Under the pieces are notes generated by a model that searched no databases, was not told the DNA's origin, and saw nothing but the letters and a program-made list of their open reading frames with translations. Shown in pieces: positions 5,506 through 8,827 of a stretch of DNA of 8,827 nt (position 1 is its first letter; every line of letters starts with the position of its first letter). This DNA is from Spyradocola sp034113365 (GTDB taxonomy: Bacteria > Bacillota > Clostridia > Christensenellales > UBA1750), in NCBI GenBank assembly GCA_034113365.1, contig JAXEXP010000109.1, forward strand, positions 1-8,827, read 5' to 3'. The translations under genes and the position numbers were made by a program.

Positions 5506-6957
5506 TCAGTTGGAGCGCTTCCAGGTTGCGGGGTGGAAGAGCACGAGGATGGGGAAGATCTCCAGGCGTCCGGCCAGCATCAACAGGATGAGCGTGATCT
5601 TGCCCATCGCGCCGAAGCCCGCGAAGTTGCCCATCGGGCCGACCGCGCCGAAGCCCGGGCCGACGTTGCTGACGCAGGTCAGCGCCGCGGTGAAGTTGGT
5701 CTCAAAGCCGTAGGGGCCGAAGAGCGACAGCAGGAAGGAGCCCACCAGCACCAGCGCGACGTACACGAAGAAGAACACCGCGATCTGCGAGAGCATGGAC
5801 TGCTCCACGCCGCGGCCCTCAAAGCGCACCACCGACACCCTGCGCGGCTGGAAGGTGCGGCGCACCTCGCGCAGCCCCTGCTTGATGAGCAGCGCCACGC
5901 GCACCACCTTGATGCCGCCCGCGGTAGACCCTGCGCACGCGCCCACGAACATCAGCAGGAACAGGATCATCTTGGCCGCCTCGGGCCAGAGGTTGAAATC
6001 CGCCGTGGCGTAGCCCGTGGTGGACATCACCGTGGCCACCTGGAAGCACCCGTAGCGCAGCGCCGTGCCAAAGGACCCGTACTGCGGCAGGATGATGACC
6101 GTGATGGCGATGGCCGCGATGCCGAAGATCGCCAGGAACCAGTGCAGCTCCTCGCTGCGCAGCGATTCGCGCAGGTGCCCCGTCAGCGTGCGGTAGAACA
6201 GCGCGAAGTTGACCGAGAAAATGAGCATGAACACCGTGACGATGACCTCCACCGCCGGGTTGCCCAGCTCGCCCACGCTCGCGCCGTAGTTGGAAAAGCC
6301 GCCCGTGCCCGCCGTGCCCATCGCGTGGATGGCGGCGTCGTAGGGCGACAGCCCCGCGATCATCAGCAGCACGAACTCCAGCACCGTCAGCGCGCCGTAG
6401 ATCAGGTAGAGCGTCTTGGCGGTGTTGCCCGTCTTGGGCAGGATCTTGGAAAACTCCGGGCCGGGGCTCTCGGCGCGCATCAGGTGCGAGGCGCGGCCGA
6501 TCACCTGCGCCAGCAGCGCCAGGGTGAGCACCAGCACGCCCATGCCGCCGATCCAGTGGGTGAAGGAGCGCCAGAACATGATGCCGTGGGGCTGGCCCTC
6601 GAACACCTCCAGCACCGTGGAGCCCGTCGTGGTAAAGCCCGACACCGTCTCAAACAGCGCGTCGATGTAGTTGGGCAGCACGCCGCTGAGCACGAAGGGC
6701 AGCGCGCCGAACGCACTGAGCAGCACCCAGGCCAGCGCCACGATCACAAAGCCCTCCCGGGCGCGCAGGTTCTTTTCCTCCGGGCGGAAGAAGAGCTGCG
6801 TGGGCAGCGCCGCCACCATGGTCAGGATCATGCTGATCAGCAGCGCCATGGCGTCCCCGTCGCCGTAGATCAGCGCTATGACCAGCGGCGGCAGCATCGT
6901 CAGCGCCTCCAGCAGCAGTATCGCGCCCAGCAGGCGCACGATCAATCGGTAATTCAT
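5506..6957 (-). CDS. trkH: Trk/Ktr-family potassium uptake membrane subunit TrkH
   Basis: This 483-residue polytopic membrane protein is the ion-conducting subunit of a Trk/Ktr system. The four pore-loop filters of the SKT superfamily can be seen in order: FTTTGS (108-113), MGTAGTGGFSNYG (213-225), MSTTGYATAD (311-320) and SNVGPGFGAVGP (430-441). Each carries the glycine that lines the potassium pathway. WRSFTHWIGGMGVLV (129-143), GACAGSTAGGIK (339-350, an intramembrane-gate-like segment) and the terminal GRLEIFPILVLF (463-474) are further family hallmarks. The length equals that of classical TrkH rather than the shorter KtrB. The ATG at 6957 overlaps the trkA stop codon as ATGA, with GAGG about ten bases upstream inside trkA, which points to translational coupling. 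Transcription should end at the hairpin at 5468-5501. Confidence 0.95.
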   Translation of the reverse strand: MNYRLIVRLLGAILLLEALTMLPPLVIALIYGDGDAMALLISMILTMVAALPTQLFFRPEEKNLRAREGFVIVALAWVLLSAFGALPFVLSGVLPNYIDALFETVSGFTTTGSTVLEVFEGQPHGIMFWRSFTHWIGGMGVLVLTLALLAQVIGRASHLMRAESPGPEFSKILPKTGNTAKTLYLIYGALTVLEFVLLMIAGLSPYDAAIHAMGTAGTGGFSNYGASVGELGNPAVEVIVTVFMLIFSVNFALFYRTLTGHLRESLRSEELHWFLAIFGIAAIAITVIILPQYGSFGTALRYGCFQVATVMSTTGYATADFNLWPEAAKMILFLLMFVGACAGSTAGGIKVVRVALLIKQGLREVRRTFQPRRVSVVRFEGRGVEQSMLSQIAVFFFVYVALVLVGSFLLSLFGPYGFETNFTAALTCVSNVGPGFGAVGPMGNFAGFGAMGKITLILLMLAGRLEIFPILVLFHPATWKRSN

Positions 6958-8315
6958 CTGCGGATGACCTCGTTTAAGTCCTTGATGCCGCTGTCACGCG
7001 AGAGGATGACCACGCTGTTGCCCGCCTCGATGTGGTCGTTGCCGAACGGCACGATGACCTGTCCCTTGCGCACGATGACCGCCACCAGCACGCCGGGGCG
7101 CGTGCGCAGGTCCTTGAGCGGGATCCCGATGTACGGGTCGCCCGCCCGCGCGATGAACTCCAGCGCCTCGGCCTTGCCGTCCATCAGGCGGTAGAGGCGC
7201 TCGACCTTGGTGCCCTCGGAGTTGACGCGGCCGCGCACGTAGCGCAGTATGTTTGCACAGGTGATGGAGCGCGGGCTGACCACACTGTCCAGACCCAGCG
7301 AGTTGATCAGATCGGCATAGGCCACGCGGTTGTTCTTGACGATGACCTTGGGCACGCCCTGGCGCACCGCGAACAGCCCCGTCATCAGGTTTTCCTCGTC
7401 GCGGTCGGAGAGGGTGACAAAGGCGTCCATGTCCTTTAGGCCCTCCTGATCCAGCAGCTCCTGATCCGTGCCGTCGCCGTAGATCACGTTGACCTCGGGC
7501 AGCAGCTCGCTCAGGTGGTTGGCCTTGCGCTCGTTGATCTCGATCATGCTCACGCGGATGCCCATGGGCACCAGCATCTTGGCCAGATAGTAGCTGATGC
7601 GCCCGCCGCCCAGCAGCATCACGCGCCGGATGCGCAGCGAATTTTTGCCCAGATATTGGAAATAGGCGGTGATGGTCACCATGTCGCCCGCCACGTGCAC
7701 GCGGTCGCCCGCCTGGATGATGAAGTCGCCCGTCGGGATGATGACGCGGCCCTCGCGCTCGATCACCGCGTAGAGCACCTGGGGCAGCCCGCGCATGCGC
7801 GCCAGATCCTTGAGCGCATGCCCCACCACCACGTCGTGCTCCTGCGCGCGGAATTCCACCATCTCCACGCGGCCCTTGGCGAAGGACTCGATGTTGCTGG
7901 CAAACGGGAAGCGCAGCAGCCGGCCGATCTCCAGCGCGGTGGCGCGCTCGGGGTTGAGCGCCATGTCGATGCCCAGCTCCCGCTGCAGCAGCGTCAGGCT
8001 GTCGTTGTATTCGGGGTCGCGGATGCGCGCGATGATGTATTTGGTGCCCAGGCGCTTGGCGATCAGCCCGCAGAGCATGTTGGTTTCGTCGTTGGCTGTG
8101 GTTGCGATGAGTATGTCCGCGCGGTCCGCCTGCGCGTCGAGCAGGACCTTGGCGTTGGCGCCGTTGCCGCGCACGCAGATCACGTCCAGCGTGTCCTCGC
8201 ACTTGGTAAGCACCTCGTCGTCCTGGTCGATGATGACCACGTCGTGCTTTTCCCGGATCAGTTGTTCTGCGATGGTATGGCCGACCTTGCCATCTCCTAC
8301 CACCAATATCCGCAT
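6954..8315 (-). CDS. trkA: Trk system potassium regulatory subunit TrkA (two RCK modules)
   Basis: The 453-residue cytoplasmic protein is the nucleotide-binding ring subunit that gates TrkH. It has two tandem RCK modules. The first nucleotide-binding fold has MRILVVGDGKVGHTIAEQLI with GDGKVG at 7-12 and an acidic residue ending the second strand (D30), followed by an RCK_C domain at about 145-225 (RVEMVEF to RVHVAGD). The second fold starts at about 231 with GGGRIS (236-241), where the last glycine of GxGxxG is replaced, then E259 and GDGTD (280-284); its RCK_C domain is about 370-445. The RCK_C domains bind c-di-AMP in some Firmicutes relatives; that is not readable here. The start ATG at 8315 is supported by GGAGG (8330-8326 on the - strand) ten bases upstream. 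It precedes and overlaps trkH by 4 bp. Confidence 0.96.
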   Translation of the reverse strand: MRILVVGDGKVGHTIAEQLIREKHDVVIIDQDDEVLTKCEDTLDVICVRGNGANAKVLLDAQADRADILIATTANDETNMLCGLIAKRLGTKYIIARIRDPEYNDSLTLLQRELGIDMALNPERATALEIGRLLRFPFASNIESFAKGRVEMVEFRAQEHDVVVGHALKDLARMRGLPQVLYAVIEREGRVIIPTGDFIIQAGDRVHVAGDMVTITAYFQYLGKNSLRIRRVMLLGGGRISYYLAKMLVPMGIRVSMIEINERKANHLSELLPEVNVIYGDGTDQELLDQEGLKDMDAFVTLSDRDEENLMTGLFAVRQGVPKVIVKNNRVAYADLINSLGLDSVVSPRSITCANILRYVRGRVNSEGTKVERLYRLMDGKAEALEFIARAGDPYIGIPLKDLRTRPGVLVAVIVRKGQVIVPFGNDHIEAGNSVVILSRDSGIKDLNEVIRR

Positions 8316-8382
8316 TGCAGCAATGCCTCCAAAGTTGTGATCTGTGTATCAGGTTTGCCGCCGTCGATAGGCGACCGCACTC

Positions 8383-8410
8383 ATTATAGCACATTTGGCG
8401 CGCAAAGCAA
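8383..8410 (-). promoter_or_regulatory. Extended -10 promoter for trkA-trkH
   Basis: On the - strand, TGCTATAAT (8391-8383) is a perfect extended -10 element. A weak -35 match TTGCTT (8410-8405) lies 16 bp upstream. The start site would be near 8376, giving a leader of about 60 nt. I see no ydaO-type (c-di-AMP) riboswitch in so short a leader. Confidence 0.72.
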
Positions 8411-8421
8411 ACGAGATTCCA

Positions 8422-8461
8422 TATAAAATGGAGGTAAAACAGATGCCTCCGTTTTGCCTCC
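8422..8461 (-). terminator. Probable terminator of the MATE transporter gene
   Basis: On the - strand, GGAGGCAAAAC (8461-8451) and GTTTTACCTCC (8440-8430) form an 11-position stem with a single mismatch around a 10-nt loop, followed by ATTTTAT (8429-8423). It begins 18 bases after the MATE stop codon. The stem is AT-rich in its upper half and the T-run is short, so termination may be partial and some transcripts could enter trkA. Confidence 0.5.
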
Positions 8462-8478
8462 CGTTCGGTCTGGAGTTG

Positions 8479-8827
8479 TCAGTCGCGCAGGAGCCGGTTG
8501 GTTTTCCAGCTGCCGCGGTAGAAGTAGATCACGCAGATGACGCCGGGCAGTATGCGCGAGAGCGTCGTGCCCCAGAAGTAGCTGTACACGCCCATGTTCA
8601 GCGAATAGAGGAAAATCAGGCTCAGGCCGATCTTGCAGATGATGCCGTCCAGCACGCCGATGACGAAGTTGAGCGTCGCGTTGCCCGCGCCGATGACCAT
8701 GCACTGGAAGGAGGAGGTCAGTGCCGAGGCGTAGAAGTGGATGATCATGATCTGCAGATAGGTCACGCCCATCGTAAGCACCGCCTCGTCCTGCGTAAAC
8801 AGGCCCAGCAGCGCCCGCGGGCACACC
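8479..8827 (-). CDS. MATE-family multidrug/metabolite efflux transporter, C-terminal part
   Basis: The reading frame is open from the window edge to TGA at 8481-8479, giving the last 116 or so residues of a membrane protein. The segment TYLQIMIIHFYASALTSSFQ, then MVIGAGNATLNFVIG, and a final pair of hydrophobic stretches (about GLSLIFLYSLNMGVYSYFW and LSRILPGVICVIYFYRGSW) before a basic tail matches the last helices of MATE exporters. In that family a FxQ...GAG(N/D) block precedes the final helices. MATE proteins use sodium or proton gradients to export cationic compounds; the substrate here cannot be inferred. The N-terminal two-thirds lie outside the window, and the GTG at 8826-8824 is only an internal valine codon. 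It lies upstream of trkA on the same strand but is separated by a probable terminator and a fresh promoter. Confidence 0.82.
   Translation of the reverse strand, partial: VCPRALLGLFTQDEAVLTMGVTYLQIMIIHFYASALTSSFQCMVIGAGNATLNFVIGVLDGIICKIGLSLIFLYSLNMGVYSYFWGTTLSRILPGVICVIYFYRGSWKTNRLLRD

Noticed and set aside
5500..7194. 564-codon + strand frame opposite trkH and trkA, and a 303-codon frame at 7515-8426
   Set aside because: Both are antisense shadows of the Trk genes, rich in His, Gln, Arg and Ala with no recognisable domain, and the first begins inside the bidirectional terminator.

Overview
The window looks like chromosome from a GC-rich Firmicute, most likely a Clostridia-type organism. 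The reasons are an RNase J of the RNase J1 length, a YlbF-family protein, the mltG/peptidase-U32 pairing known from Bacillus (yrrL-yrrN/yrrO region), strong GGAGG-type ribosome binding sites, and sigma-A-like promoters. Codon third positions are overwhelmingly G or C, which also creates many long antisense and out-of-frame ORFs that are not genes. The lineage is an inference from gene content; no species is identified.

Layout. Positions 1-123 are the 3' end of a LURP-one-related (YxjI/Tubby-like fold) gene. Positions 124-436 hold no gene but contain a dense run of inverted repeats in locally AT-richer DNA, ending in a rho-independent terminator at 378-405. A promoter at 437-465 then opens a + strand unit with a leader of about 290 nt that is GC-rich and can fold into a long rod. 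The unit reads RNase J (762-2435), a short YlbF-family protein (2448-2795), the endolytic transglycosylase MltG (2866-4005) and a peptidase-U32-family protein resembling the tRNA uridine hydroxylases TrhP (4064-5275). It closes with a terminator at 5287-5315.

Immediately downstream, the last ~140 bp of the U32 gene are repeated at an offset of exactly 186 bp, about 93% identical, as a gene-end remnant (5324-5461) followed by a second hairpin. That second hairpin also serves as terminator for the convergent genes on the - strand.

On the - strand, trkA (8315-6954) and trkH (6957-5506) overlap by four bases and encode the cytoplasmic regulatory and membrane subunits of a Trk/Ktr-type potassium uptake system, driven by an extended -10 promoter at 8383-8410. 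Upstream of it, in the same direction and cut by the window end, is the 3' end of a MATE-family transporter gene (8827-8479).

Functionally the window is mostly housekeeping: RNA turnover, peptidoglycan synthesis control, tRNA modification and potassium homeostasis. I did not find a defence system, prophage, CRISPR array or a clearly new multi-gene system. The points worth a second look are the tandem gene-end duplication, the two unexplained structured noncoding stretches (128-405 and 471-761), the RNase J-YlbF-family gene pairing, and the absence of the trmR methyltransferase gene between mltG and the U32 gene.
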